From Formosa sp. (lineage in GTDB: Bacteria; Bacteroidota; Bacteroidia; Flavobacteriales; Flavobacteriaceae): DNA of 38,149 nucleotides. Location of the stretch: positions 1-38,149 of the forward strand of contig JABHDE010000003.1 in the NCBI GenBank assembly GCA_018673215.1, written 5' to 3'. Within the stretch, counting starts at the first letter, position 1. Every line of letters begins with the position of its first letter. Below the pieces are notes generated by a model. That model was not told where the DNA came from. It saw nothing but the letters and a program-made list of their open reading frames with translations, and did not search any database. The translations under genes and the position numbers were made by a program. This document shows positions 15,036 through 24,495 of the stretch, piece after piece.

Positions 15036-16637
15036 ATGTTCCTAAATCGAAAACACCTCCCATTTTTTATCGCAGTTCTTTTGGGAATTGGAATTTATAT
15101 AGGATCAAAATTAAGCCCTAACAGATCTAATTATTTTACAAATTCTAAAAACATCAGCAAACAAAAACTTAGTCGACTTATTGATTATTTAGAATATGAA
15201 TATGTTGACCCTGTAGACACAGACAGTATTGTGGAAGGTTTTATTGAGACTGTTTTACAGAATCTAGACCCCCATTCATCCTATATTCCAAAACAAGATT
15301 TTGCAGCAGTCAAAGAAAATATGAAAGGCGATTTTATAGGGATTGGTGTCAGTTTTTACAATTATAAAGATAGTGTCACAGTCATTCGGCCTATTGAAGG
15401 CGGCCCTAGTTTTCGAGCTGGAATATTGGCAGGTGACCGTATTTTAATGGCAGATGATGATACAATTTACGGAAAGAATTGGAGTGAATCTAAAATCATT
15501 GAAAGACTTAGAGGTCAAAAAAACTCTAAAGTCCAATTAAAAATTAAACGCGCTGGTATTGACAGTTTATTAAATTTTGAAATTATCCGTTCCGAAGTTC
15601 CTATCAAAAGCGTAGTGGCGTCTTACATGATCAGCCCAACCCTAGGCTATATTAAAATTAATCGGTTTGCTGAAAGTACTTATCAAGAATTTGAAAAAAA
15701 CATTGAAGATTTACTTTTAGAAGGTGCTTCAAATTTAGTGTTGGATTTACGCGATAATCCAGGGGGTTTTTTACAAATCGCCGAACAAATTGCAGATGAA
15801 TTTTTAGAAGATGGAAAACTCATTTTATTCACCAAAAACAAAACCAATGAAATTGCTAAAAGTTTTGCAACCGCCAAAGGGCGTTTTGAACAAGCTGAGG
15901 TATATGTGTTGATCAATGAAAATTCGGCATCTGCGAGTGAGATTGTTGCAGGGGCACTTCAGGATAATGACAAAGGCACTATTGTTGGACGCCGCTCTTT
16001 TGGAAAAGGATTGGTTCAGCAAGAAATGGATTTGGGAGATGGGAGTGCTATCCGGTTGACAACTTCTAGGTATTACACCCCAACAGGGCGTTCTATACAG
16101 CGTTCTTATGTAGAGGGCTCAGAATCATATTACGACGATTACTATGAGCGCTTAGAGAACAGAGCTTCGGACACACTGAAGTCAGAAGCGATTGCCGACA
16201 GCCTTACATTTATAACCCCCAAAGGGAAAACAGTATATGGAGGTGGCGGAATTATCCCAGATGTTTATGTGCCTTATGACATAAATTTCAATAACGATAT
16301 AGTCGAATATCTAAAGGTATCGGGGACAATTGACTTTTTTGTCTTTGAACATTTGGACGCTCAGCGTGCTCAATACACATCGCTTTCCGAAGCAGAATTT
16401 TTAAGTAGTTTCGAAGTTTCAGAGACGATTTACCAGCAATTTGCAGCCAATTTTACAGAAACTCCAAATCGAGAAAACAATGAGTTTGATGTTTATAAAA
16501 GTGCAATCAAAACCCTTTTGAAATCTGCTTTTGCAAAACAACTTTTTGGAGACAATACAGCGGCAAAAGTTTTAAGCACTTTTGATCCTATGTTACAAAA
16601 AACGAACGACTTAGAAGCTGTTTCGATTTCAAATTAA
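15036..16637 (+). CDS. S41-family C-terminal processing peptidase
   Basis: 533 residues. An N-terminal signal anchor (~residues 8-24) is followed by a PDZ domain (VRPIEGGPSFRAGILAGDRILMADD) and the protease core. The Ser-Lys dyad is visible: INENSASASEIVAGAL supplies the serine and RRSFGKGLVQ the lysine. A long C-terminal extension (~130 residues) is typical of the Bacteroidota versions. It cleaves C-terminal tails of envelope proteins. It forms one transcript with the dCMP deaminase and HupE-like genes. Its TAA overlaps the stop of the convergent small gene in a shared TTAA. Confidence 0.94.
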   Translation: MFLNRKHLPFFIAVLLGIGIYIGSKLSPNRSNYFTNSKNISKQKLSRLIDYLEYEYVDPVDTDSIVEGFIETVLQNLDPHSSYIPKQDFAAVKENMKGDFIGIGVSFYNYKDSVTVIRPIEGGPSFRAGILAGDRILMADDDTIYGKNWSESKIIERLRGQKNSKVQLKIKRAGIDSLLNFEIIRSEVPIKSVVASYMISPTLGYIKINRFAESTYQEFEKNIEDLLLEGASNLVLDLRDNPGGFLQIAEQIADEFLEDGKLILFTKNKTNEIAKSFATAKGRFEQAEVYVLINENSASASEIVAGALQDNDKGTIVGRRSFGKGLVQQEMDLGDGSAIRLTTSRYYTPTGRSIQRSYVEGSESYYDDYYERLENRASDTLKSEAIADSLTFITPKGKTVYGGGGIIPDVYVPYDINFNNDIVEYLKVSGTIDFFVFEHLDAQRAQYTSLSEAEFLSSFEVSETIYQQFAANFTETPNRENNEFDVYKSAIKTLLKSAFAKQLFGDNTAAKVLSTFDPMLQKTNDLEAVSISN

Positions 16638-16837
16638 GACTTTTCTTTTACGGTGAGGTCAATTTTTTTTACAACTCTCCATATTGTGAATAACAAAATA
16701 GCACACCCACCAGATAATGCGGTGATAATAGCTGTATAACTCTCCTTTTCGAAGGGAGTATCAAAATTAATTTTTGTGATATTGAATACAATGATCCCAA
16801 GCGCTAATACCGATAATAAATAAGTTAAGAGTCGCAT
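16634..16837 (-). CDS. Small two-helix membrane protein, 67 aa
   Basis: No known family recognised. Two hydrophobic segments (LLTYLLSVLALGIIVFNI and AIITALSGGCAILLFTIW) flank a polar loop, and the tail is Lys-rich. Its start lies 1 nt after the marC stop on the same strand, so it is probably translated by coupling to marC. Stop codons of this gene and the convergent protease gene overlap in TTAA at 16634-16637. Confidence 0.7.
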   Translation of the reverse strand: MRLLTYLLSVLALGIIVFNITKINFDTPFEKESYTAIITALSGGCAILLFTIWRVVKKIDLTVKEKS

Positions 16838-16838
16838 A

Positions 16839-17417
16839 CTACAATAAAAATTTGATGTTAGAAGTAAATAATTTTACGGCAATTGCCAACAACACAACGC
16901 CAAATACTTTTCGGATAATATCGATTCCATTTTGACCAATAAATCGTTCGATACGATTTGAAGTTTTAAGGACTATAAAAATAACAAGTACATTTACAAT
17001 GACTGCAACAATAATATTTTCTGTACGAAATTCAGACTTTAATGAAAGAAGTGTAGTGAGGCTTCCTGGACCCGCAATTAACGGAAATGCCAGAGGAAAT
17101 ACCGAGGCATTCATATTACTGCCTTCTTCCTGTTTGTAAAGAGTGATTCCAAGAATCATTTCCAGTGCAATAAAAAATAAGATAAATGCACCCGCAACTG
17201 CAAATGAATGCACGTCGATTCCAATAAGTTTAAGAATACTATCTCCTAAAAACAAAAATATAATCATAATAACGCCCGCTATTACTGAAGCTTTTTCACT
17301 TTGAATATGTCCCGCTTTTTTACGCAAATCAATAATAATAGGAATGTTTCCTACAATGTCAATCACTGCGAAAAGCACCATAAATGCCGTTAAAATTTCC
17401 TTGATATTGAAACTCAT
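16839..17417 (-). CDS. MarC-family integral membrane protein
   Basis: 192 residues, six predicted membrane helices. Family hallmarks are FMVLFAVIDIVGNIPIIIDL at the start and FPLAFPLIAGPGSLTTLLSL in the middle (the PL-IAGPG motif). MarC proteins are inner-membrane proteins of unclear transport role. Old links to multiple-antibiotic resistance have not held up. Start ATG 17417 gives MSFNIKEILTAF. Confidence 0.92.
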   Translation of the reverse strand: MSFNIKEILTAFMVLFAVIDIVGNIPIIIDLRKKAGHIQSEKASVIAGVIMIIFLFLGDSILKLIGIDVHSFAVAGAFILFFIALEMILGITLYKQEEGSNMNASVFPLAFPLIAGPGSLTTLLSLKSEFRTENIIVAVIVNVLVIFIVLKTSNRIERFIGQNGIDIIRKVFGVVLLAIAVKLFTSNIKFLL

Positions 17418-17513
17418 GATTACAAATTATTTTTTGCAAAGGTCGAATAAATAATTATAATGACAAGTTTATTTTAAGCGATTATTTAGGATAAAAATGT
17501 TCATAATTAACAG

Positions 17514-17521
17514 TATATTTG
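17514..17521 (+). promoter_or_regulatory. Putative -7 element directly at the DUF3109 start
   Basis: TATATTTG is an exact TAnnTTTG match ending only 4 nt before the ATG at 17526. If used, transcription would begin at or near the start codon, giving a leaderless or nearly leaderless mRNA. Confidence 0.4.
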
Positions 17522-17525
17522 GAGC

Positions 17526-18098
17526 ATGTTTCAAATAGGAAAAACCATTGTCTCTGAAGACATTATTGAGAAAGATTTTTTATGCAATCTTAGTGCTTGT
17601 AAGGGCGCGTGTTGTGTGGACGGGGATGCAGGTGCACCAATAGAAGCAGATGAAGCTAAGATTTTAGAAAAAATTTATCCAATTATTAAGCCTTACCTCC
17701 GAAAGCAGAGTATTGAAGCCATTGAGTTGCAAGGCACTCACATTGTTACTGAAGACGGAGAGCTGGAAACCCCTTTAATTAAAGGAGCCGATTGTGCGTA
17801 TGTAATTTTCGATGAAAAAAACACAGCATTGTGTGCAATTGAAGAAGCTTACAACCAAGGTGAAGTCGACTGGAAAAAACCTGTATCCTGTCATTTGTAT
17901 CCAGTAAGGATTAAAGATTACTCCGAATTTTCAGCTGTAAATTATGACAATTGGGAAATTTGTGATGCTGCTTGTTCATTAGGAAAAGAGCTTCAAGTGC
18001 CAGTTTATAAATTTGTAAAAGAAGCCCTAATTAGAAAATTTGGCTCCGATTGGTATGCCGAATTAGAACAAGTCGCTGCAAAACACTCAAAAAATTAA
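17526..18098 (+). CDS. DUF3109 family (cysteine-cluster) protein
   Basis: 190 residues. Eight Cys include CNLSACKGACC near residues 24-34, plus CAYVIF, CAIEEAY, SCHLYPVRI and ICDAACSLG. The spacing follows the DUF3109 family, a YkgJ-like Cys-cluster group likely to bind zinc or an iron-sulfur cluster. The biological role is not known. It is cytoplasmic, as there is no signal peptide. Confidence 0.88.
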   Translation: MFQIGKTIVSEDIIEKDFLCNLSACKGACCVDGDAGAPIEADEAKILEKIYPIIKPYLRKQSIEAIELQGTHIVTEDGELETPLIKGADCAYVIFDEKNTALCAIEEAYNQGEVDWKKPVSCHLYPVRIKDYSEFSAVNYDNWEICDAACSLGKELQVPVYKFVKEALIRKFGSDWYAELEQVAAKHSKN

Positions 18099-18123
18099 AT
18101 AAAATAAGCACCTAAGAAGGACT

Positions 18124-18336
18124 CTAAAATTCACTCTTCTTTTTTTGTTTTTTCGCCATTTTAATAAAATCAATGTTTTTAATCGGGCAGAATGCTTTCT
18201 TTTTTTGTAAGAGAGAGCGCATTATTAACTCTTTTACTGTCAGTATATTATCTTTTAAGTTGTAAAATATTTTTGTAGGAAAAAAGCTACTCGTTGTTAA
18301 AAACTTAGGGTCAATGTTTATAAAAATGACTTTCAT
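18124..18336 (-). CDS. Doubtful 70-aa ORF
   Basis: Not recognised. An intergenic minus-strand frame, starting MKVIFINIDPKF and ending in a Lys-rich tail (KMAKKQKKKSEF). It overlaps no other gene, which is the only point in its favour. There is no clear promoter, ribosome binding site or domain. AT-rich sequence alone can produce such a frame. Confidence 0.25.
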   Translation of the reverse strand: MKVIFINIDPKFLTTSSFFPTKIFYNLKDNILTVKELIMRSLLQKKKAFCPIKNIDFIKMAKKQKKKSEF

Positions 18337-18357
18337 TTAAGGCAACTATTTTGAACC

Positions 18358-18386
18358 TTTGTTAACCGTTCAAAGCGTATTTTTTT
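18358..18386 (+). promoter_or_regulatory. Putative nrdB promoter
   Basis: TTTG (18358-18361), 17-nt spacer, TATTTTTT (18379-18386; one mismatch from TAnnTTTG). The start codon lies 22 nt further on. Confidence 0.45.
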
Positions 18387-18408
18387 TTAATCCAGAATTT
18401 TAATTTAA

Positions 18409-19389
18409 ATGTCACAAGTAGAACCAATTTTACAAGAAAATAAAGACCGATTTGTAATTTTTCCAATCCAACACCATGACATATGGGAATGGTACAAAAA
18501 GTCAGAAGCAAGTTTTTGGACCGCTGAAGAAATTGATTTACATCAAGATTTAACAGACTGGACTACGAAACTAAACGACGATGAGCGCTACTTTATTAAG
18601 CATATATTAGCTTTTTTCGCTGCAAGTGATGGAATTGTTAACGAAAACCTAGCTGAAAACTTTGTAAACGAAGTTCAATACAGCGAAGCCAAGTTCTTTT
18701 ACGGATTCCAGATTATGATGGAAAACATCCACAGTGAAACCTATTCTCTTTTGATAGATACTTACGTAAAAGATGACACTGAAAAAGACATGTTATTTAA
18801 TGCTATTGAGAATTTTCCTGCCATTAAGAAAAAGGCAGATTGGGCACTCAAGTGGATAGAATCTCCAAGTTTTGCAGAGCGTCTGATCGCATTTGCAGCC
18901 GTTGAAGGAATTTTCTTCTCTGGTGCTTTTTGTTCTATATTTTGGCTAAAAAAGCGTGGATTAATGCCTGGATTGACTTTCTCCAATGAGTTAATTTCTA
19001 GAGATGAAGGCGTGCATGCAGATTTCGCTGTACACCTACACAACAAACATCTCATCAATAAAGTTCCTAAGGAACGCATCAGAGAAATATTATTGGATGC
19101 TTTAACTATTGAAAGAGAATTTATCACTGAATCCTTACCAGCTAGTTTGATTGGTATGAATTCAAATTTGATGTCTCAGTATTTAGAATTTGTAACCGAT
19201 CGCTTATTACAAGAGTTGGATTGTGAAAAAGAATACAATACATCAAATCCGTTTGATTTTATGGATATGATTTCGCTTCAAGGAAAAACAAATTTCTTTG
19301 AAAAACGAGTGTCTGAATATCAAAAGGCAGGTGTCCTCAACAAAGAAGAAGAGGATACTAACAAATACAGTTTCGATTCTGAGTTCTAG
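18409..19389 (+). CDS. nrdB: Ribonucleoside-diphosphate reductase subunit beta (class I R2)
   Basis: 326 residues. The ferritin-like di-iron fold is visible: AEEIDLHQD (first carboxylate), [16 protein letters not shown] (Glu and His ligands, with the radical Tyr in the ETYS run), [11 protein letters not shown] and [10 protein letters not shown] (Glu and His). The sequence resembles the eukaryote-like class I R2 common in Bacteroidota. It supplies the tyrosyl radical to NrdA for dNTP synthesis. The nrdB-nrdA order is followed here with a 191-nt gap between them. Confidence 0.96.
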   Translation: MSQVEPILQENKDRFVIFPIQHHDIWEWYKKSEASFWTAEEIDLHQDLTDWTTKLNDDERYFIKHILAFFAASDGIVNENLAENFVNEVQYSEAKFFYGFQIMMENIHSETYSLLIDTYVKDDTEKDMLFNAIENFPAIKKKADWALKWIESPSFAERLIAFAAVEGIFFSGAFCSIFWLKKRGLMPGLTFSNELISRDEGVHADFAVHLHNKHLINKVPKERIREILLDALTIEREFITESLPASLIGMNSNLMSQYLEFVTDRLLQELDCEKEYNTSNPFDFMDMISLQGKTNFFEKRVSEYQKAGVLNKEEEDTNKYSFDSEF

Positions 19390-19580
19390 ATCAACCAACT
19401 AGAGCAAGAACCCAAAGCGAATTTTACAATTCGTTTTTCATAAATCAACCCTTTTGGTTTTTCTTAACCAGGAAACCAAACCCAACAACAACTAAGTGTT
19501 TGACGAACCTCAGGCACTGCTAGGCTAACTAACTAACCGCTTTTTTGAAGCGCATCAAAAAAGCAAAAAACGACAAAAAA

Positions 19581-22079
19581 ATGTTTGTACTAAAAAGAGA
19601 CGGCAGAAAAGAAGAAATTATGTTTGATAAAATCACAGCAAGAGTTAGGAAACTCTGCTATGGTTTAAATGAATTGGTGGATCCATTAAAAGTAGCCATG
19701 CGTGTAATAGAAGGGCTGTATGATGGGGTTACCACTAGCGAATTAGACAATCTTGCTGCAGAAGTTGCTGCAACTATGACCACTGCGCACCCTGATTATG
19801 CACGGCTTGCAGCTCGGATCTCAGTCTCAAACTTACACAAAAACACTAAAAAAACCTTTAGCGAGGTTATGCACGATTTATATACATATGTGAACCCAAG
19901 AACAGGGAAAGACGCCCCTTTGCTATCCGATGAGGTTTACAATGTAATTATAGAAAACAAAGACAAATTAGACTCCACAATCATATATAACAGAGACTTT
20001 GGTTACGATTATTTTGGGTTCAAAACTTTAGAGCGTTCCTACCTTTTGAAATTAAATGGGGTCATAGCGGAGCGACCTCAACACATGTTGATGCGTGTTT
20101 CTATTGGGATCCATTTAGATGATTTGGATTCTGCCATTGAGACCTATGAATTGATGTCCAAAAAGTTTTTCACACATGCAACTCCGACCTTATTTAATTC
20201 AGGAACACCAAAACCTCAAATGTCGTCATGCTTTTTGTTAACTGCAAAAGACGACAGTATTGACGGAATTTATGATACCTTGAAACAAACGGCTAAAATT
20301 TCACAATCAGCTGGTGGAATAGGTTTAGCGATGCACAACATTAGAGCGACTGGAAGCTATATAGCGGGGACTAATGGTACCAGTAACGGAATTGTCCCAA
20401 TGCTTCGTGTGTTTAATGACACAGCGCGTTATGTAGACCAAGGTGGTGGAAAACGAAAAGGAAGTTTTGCAATTTACTTAGAGCCTTGGCATGCCGATAT
20501 TTTTGATTTTCTCGATTTGAAGAAAAATCATGGTAAAGAAGAAATGCGTGCAAGAGATTTATTCTATGCCATGTGGATTCCAGATTTATTTATGAAGCGC
20601 GTTCAGGAAGATTCCCATTGGACCCTGATGTGTCCTAATGAATGCCCTGGACTACCAGATACACATAGTGAAGAATTTGAGAAATTATACCTTAAATATG
20701 AAGAGCTAGGTAAAGGACGTAAAACCATAAAAGCAAGAGAGCTCTGGGAAAAAATTACCGAATCTCAGATCGAAACAGGAACGCCCTATATGCTTTATAA
20801 AGATGCTGCTAACAGCAAATCTAACCAGCAAAACTTAGGAACCATTCGTTCTTCTAACCTATGTACTGAAATTATCGAGTACACTTCTCCAGATGAAGTC
20901 GCTGTTTGTAACCTCGCATCGATTGCATTGCCAATGTTTATTAAAGATGGCAAATTTGATCACCAAGAATTGTATACTATCACCAAACGAGTGACGCGAA
21001 ATCTAAACAAAGTAATCGATCGAAATTACTATCCAGTAATTGAAGCCGAAAATTCAAATATGAGACACCGTCCAATTGGAATTGGTGTGCAAGGATTAGC
21101 AGATACATTTATTAAATTAAGAATGCCTTTTACGAGTGATGAAGCTAAACAGCTGAATCAAGACATTTTTGAAACAATTTACTATGCTGCAGTCACTGCA
21201 TCAATGGAAGAATCAAAAGAGGTCGGTCCGTACCAAACTTACGAGGGTTCTCCAATAAGTGAAGGAAAATTCCAACACGATTTGTGGGATGTAAAAGAAG
21301 AAGAGCTAAGCGGTCTTTGGGATTGGGGAGGATTACGTGAGCAAGTCCTAGAACATGGGGTTCGCAACTCACTTTTAGTAGCACCAATGCCTACTGCAAG
21401 TACATCTCAAATTCTTGGAAATAACGAATGTTTTGAGCCTTATACTTCAAACATCTATACGCGTCGTGTACTGTCAGGAGAATTCATTGTAGTTAACAAA
21501 CACCTTTTAGAAGATTTAGTAGAACTCGGGCTTTGGAATGAAGGTTTAAAGCAAGATATCATGCGTGCTAACGGGTCCATCCAACACGTGGATGTAATTC
21601 CTCAAGATATCAAAGACTTGTACAAAACAGTTTGGGAATTGAGTATGAAAGATATCATTGACATGTCGCGTCAGCGTGGTTATTTTATCGATCAGTCACA
21701 ATCTTTAAATTTATTTATGGAAGGGGCGACGATGGCCAAACTAACCTCTATGCATTTTTATGCTTGGAAAAGTGGATTGAAAACAGGAATGTACTATTTA
21801 AGAACTAAAAGCGCCGTTGATGCCATTAAATTTACTTTAGACAACAAAAAAACTGAAGCGCCCAAACCAGAAACCGTAACAGTAAAGGCCGTGGTTGAAA
21901 CAGCAGTGGTTGAAACAGCAGTTTTGGAAAAACAACAAGAAAAAGCGGCCAATACAGCAGCCAAATTTTCACAAGAAACGGCCGTGGAGGTAGAGCCAAT
22001 GTCTGCCGAAGAAATGAAAGCGTTGATAGAGCAAGCAAAAGAAGCAGAAGGAGACGATTGCCTGATGTGCGGGTCTTAA
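19581..22079 (+). CDS. nrdA: Ribonucleoside-diphosphate reductase subunit alpha (class I R1)
   Basis: 832 residues from ATG 19581 ([15 protein letters not shown]), the conserved opening of the family; a longer TTG frame from 19545 adds only a Lys-rich stretch. Residues 1-90 form an ATP-cone for allosteric activity control. The active site includes PQMSSCFLL and NLCTEI cysteines and [16 protein letters not shown]. The C terminus ends CLMCGS, the mobile Cys pair re-reduced by thioredoxin. Between the core and that tail lies an Ala/Val/Glu-rich linker with the imperfect repeat [14 protein letters not shown], probably a flexible tether. It reduces ribonucleoside diphosphates. Confidence 0.96.
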   Translation: MFVLKRDGRKEEIMFDKITARVRKLCYGLNELVDPLKVAMRVIEGLYDGVTTSELDNLAAEVAATMTTAHPDYARLAARISVSNLHKNTKKTFSEVMHDLYTYVNPRTGKDAPLLSDEVYNVIIENKDKLDSTIIYNRDFGYDYFGFKTLERSYLLKLNGVIAERPQHMLMRVSIGIHLDDLDSAIETYELMSKKFFTHATPTLFNSGTPKPQMSSCFLLTAKDDSIDGIYDTLKQTAKISQSAGGIGLAMHNIRATGSYIAGTNGTSNGIVPMLRVFNDTARYVDQGGGKRKGSFAIYLEPWHADIFDFLDLKKNHGKEEMRARDLFYAMWIPDLFMKRVQEDSHWTLMCPNECPGLPDTHSEEFEKLYLKYEELGKGRKTIKARELWEKITESQIETGTPYMLYKDAANSKSNQQNLGTIRSSNLCTEIIEYTSPDEVAVCNLASIALPMFIKDGKFDHQELYTITKRVTRNLNKVIDRNYYPVIEAENSNMRHRPIGIGVQGLADTFIKLRMPFTSDEAKQLNQDIFETIYYAAVTASMEESKEVGPYQTYEGSPISEGKFQHDLWDVKEEELSGLWDWGGLREQVLEHGVRNSLLVAPMPTASTSQILGNNECFEPYTSNIYTRRVLSGEFIVVNKHLLEDLVELGLWNEGLKQDIMRANGSIQHVDVIPQDIKDLYKTVWELSMKDIIDMSRQRGYFIDQSQSLNLFMEGATMAKLTSMHFYAWKSGLKTGMYYLRTKSAVDAIKFTLDNKKTEAPKPETVTVKAVVETAVVETAVLEKQQEKAANTAAKFSQETAVEVEPMSAEEMKALIEQAKEAEGDDCLMCGS

Positions 22080-22096
22080 CAACAAATTCCTTATTT

Positions 22097-22130
22097 AAAA
22101 AAAGCACCTAATATATTAGGTGCTTTTTTT
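22097..22130. terminator. Bidirectional Rho-independent terminator
   Basis: AAAAAGCACCTA and TAGGTGCTTTTT form a long stem, flanked by A and T runs, between the convergent nrdA and phosphate-transporter genes. Confidence 0.93.
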
Positions 22131-22152
22131 ATGACAATTTAAGATCAGATGA

Positions 22153-24426
22153 TTACTTTTTGTCATCCACAATTTTTGCGGGTTCAACTCTGCTGTCATG
22201 CTGAGTATGATATTCTTCTAACAAGTTCATTGCTGCGTTCATGAGATCCTTTGTTTCTAATAACAAAGTAAAATAGAGTGTTGTGTTTTTAGGACTTGAC
22301 TCCTCGGTTCGCGTACGTTGTACTTGGATTTCGATATTAGATTTTAGGATATTATAGATCTCAGATTTACTCTTTAAAACAGATTCAATTTTTTCAAAAG
22401 ATTGTGTTTTGAATGCATCGTGAGCTTCAGAAAAGAGTTGTTCGATCACGTCACTTATTTGATTCAATTCTTTAATTTGATTGAACTTTAATTTCTTATG
22501 ATTATTTTGAACATGTTTGTGACTAACTTTAGAAATATACTCTAATGATTGTGTCATGTCCTGTAAGAATCCTAAAATATTAATATAAAAGCTACTCGCT
22601 CGTAGACTCGTCTCTTCTAAGTTTTTGATAAAGTAAAAGATATTATCTCGTAAACTATCAACCTCATCAGATAACTTAGAGACCTGTTTTTTGTTTTTCT
22701 TAAGTAAACTTAAATCTTGCTGTGATAAGCCGTTTACGGCGTTGCTATAGATCCGATTACCTCTTTTAATCACTGCAGCAATATTTGTAGCACTTTCATA
22801 AATCACGCCCTGAACAGATTTGCTCCCTGTCTCTTTTAAACTATCTTCATCACTTAGTTTTTCAGAATTTTCTTTATGAGATTTATAGTTTCTGTAAAGT
22901 AAAAAGGCTGTAATCAATAAGAAAATAGGAATCATTACTGCTGGGTTCCAATTCACTAAAAACACCACCGTTCCAGAAGCTAAAAACGCACCAATAGCAG
23001 TTCCAAACCATCCCGCTATAACATTTAACACACCAGCAACACGGTAAACAGCACTTTCTGATCCCCAAGCACGATCGGCAAATGAAGTTCCCATAGCCAC
23101 CATAAATGTGACATAGGTGGTGGATAAGGGTAGCTTTAGAGAGGTTGCAATAGCAATTAATACTCCAGCAATCATTAAATTAACAGAAGCACGAATCATA
23201 TCAAAAGCGGGGGCATTTATACTTTCTGTTTTTGATACACTATTAGGTTTTTCAAAACTTTTATTAATTTTTCCTTGAATAGATTTAGGTAAAATAACAC
23301 TCAAATAATCAGACAATTTTGAGGCGCCTTTTACAACCCCTCTTGAGATGGCATTTGGTTCAAATTTTTCGTGTGTATCTCCTTGACGTGATAAGCTAAT
23401 CTCAGTTTCGGCTACGGTTTTAGCTTTCTTTGAAAACCAAAGTGTTACAACCATAATGCCTCCTGAGATAAATAATAACAATGGTTCTGCAGGTACTTTT
23501 TTGTCTAAGACCTCCATAGAAAATAGACTAGCATCAATACCAGAGACAGACCATGCTTCATAGGAGTGGTAAGCCGCCATCGGAACACCAATAAAATTGA
23601 CCAAGTCATTTCCAGAAAATGCCAGAGCTAAACCAAAGGTTCCAACTGCAATAACGACTAATAGAATGGTTTTCTTTGTGATCTTTTCAAATACAAATGA
23701 AATAAATAACCAAAAAATAAAACTTGCCAAAATGATGTAAGTTTCATTACCTTCTAAGGTTTGTTTCAGCTCTTTGTAGTAGGGGGTTCCTTTTAAGCCT
23801 TTCAGGAATATAAAATAAGTAATTGCAGTTAGTGCAATAGCACCAAAAAATACTCCAAAGTTTTTTATTTTATTTTCGATTTGAAACGTAAAAATTAGTC
23901 TGGAGATCCATTGAACGAAAGCTCCAACACTGAAGGCAATAAATACAGATAGTAAGATACCGCTTATGATGGTAATTGCTTTTTCAGTATTTATATATCT
24001 ACTTAAGTCTGAAATTGTTTCAGTATCAGAAACACTGATTTTTATTAAGGCCATTACAACTGCTGCACCAAGTAAATTAAACACAATTGAAACCGTCGTT
24101 GAAGTTGGTAAACCTAAAGTGTTAAAGAAATCAAGTAACAAGATGTCGGTAATCATGACCGCCATAAAAATGTACATAATCTCATCAAAGTAAAACTCAC
24201 CAGGCACAAAAATTCCCTTTCTTGCGACTTCCATCATTCCACTAGAGAATACTGCACCAACAAAAATTCCTAAACTGGCCACAATCATTATGGTTTTAAG
24301 CGAGATTGCTTTGGAGCCAATCGCCGAATTTAAAAAGTTAATCGCATCATTACTCACTCCTACAATAATATCTGCCACCGCTAATATGGTAATGGCAATA
24401 ATCATATACAAATAAATATTTTCCAT
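22153..24426 (-). CDS. PiT-family inorganic phosphate transporter with C-terminal PhoU-like domain
   Basis: 757 residues. The N-terminal two-thirds is a PiT permease with two inverted halves: VGVSNDAINFLNSAIGSKA near residue 23 (first PiT signature) and the second half near ASVNLMIAGVLIAIATSLKLPLSTTYVTFMVAMGTSFADRAWG. PTSTTVSIVFNLLGAA also matches the family. Residues ~540-745 lack membrane helices and form long amphipathic helices (SLLKKNKKQVSKLSDEVDSL onward), like a fused PhoU/DUF47 regulatory module. It imports phosphate with a cation. The gene lies 69 nt downstream of the porin gene on the same strand. Confidence 0.93.
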   Translation of the reverse strand: MENIYLYMIIAITILAVADIIVGVSNDAINFLNSAIGSKAISLKTIMIVASLGIFVGAVFSSGMMEVARKGIFVPGEFYFDEIMYIFMAVMITDILLLDFFNTLGLPTSTTVSIVFNLLGAAVVMALIKISVSDTETISDLSRYINTEKAITIISGILLSVFIAFSVGAFVQWISRLIFTFQIENKIKNFGVFFGAIALTAITYFIFLKGLKGTPYYKELKQTLEGNETYIILASFIFWLFISFVFEKITKKTILLVVIAVGTFGLALAFSGNDLVNFIGVPMAAYHSYEAWSVSGIDASLFSMEVLDKKVPAEPLLLFISGGIMVVTLWFSKKAKTVAETEISLSRQGDTHEKFEPNAISRGVVKGASKLSDYLSVILPKSIQGKINKSFEKPNSVSKTESINAPAFDMIRASVNLMIAGVLIAIATSLKLPLSTTYVTFMVAMGTSFADRAWGSESAVYRVAGVLNVIAGWFGTAIGAFLASGTVVFLVNWNPAVMIPIFLLITAFLLYRNYKSHKENSEKLSDEDSLKETGSKSVQGVIYESATNIAAVIKRGNRIYSNAVNGLSQQDLSLLKKNKKQVSKLSDEVDSLRDNIFYFIKNLEETSLRASSFYINILGFLQDMTQSLEYISKVSHKHVQNNHKKLKFNQIKELNQISDVIEQLFSEAHDAFKTQSFEKIESVLKSKSEIYNILKSNIEIQVQRTRTEESSPKNTTLYFTLLLETKDLMNAAMNLLEEYHTQHDSRVEPAKIVDDKK

Positions 24427-24473
24427 AATTTAGTTTGATTTATTAAGCAAATCTCGTAAGACTTACTATTTAT

Positions 24474-24495
24474 AAAGTTAAGTTAATGTTATGTT
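24474..24495 (+). promoter_or_regulatory. Candidate PHO-box-like direct repeat before the PiT gene
   Basis: AAAGTTAAGTT (24474-24484) and AATGTTATGTT (24485-24495) repeat with an 11-bp period, ending 48 nt upstream of the PiT ATG on the strand opposite to the gene. The pattern matches sites at 25745, 26008 and 30793. Weak alone. Confidence 0.3.

Larger units (their letters stand above)
18099..18408. other. Gap between the DUF3109 and nrdB genes
   Basis: Apart from the doubtful minus-strand ORF (18124-18336) and the nrdB promoter, nothing is recognised. No NrdR-type paired box was identified by eye. Confidence 0.4.

Noticed and set aside
19545-19580. TTG start for nrdA with a Lys-rich extension
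   Set aside because: [11 protein letters not shown] at 19581 is the conserved opening.
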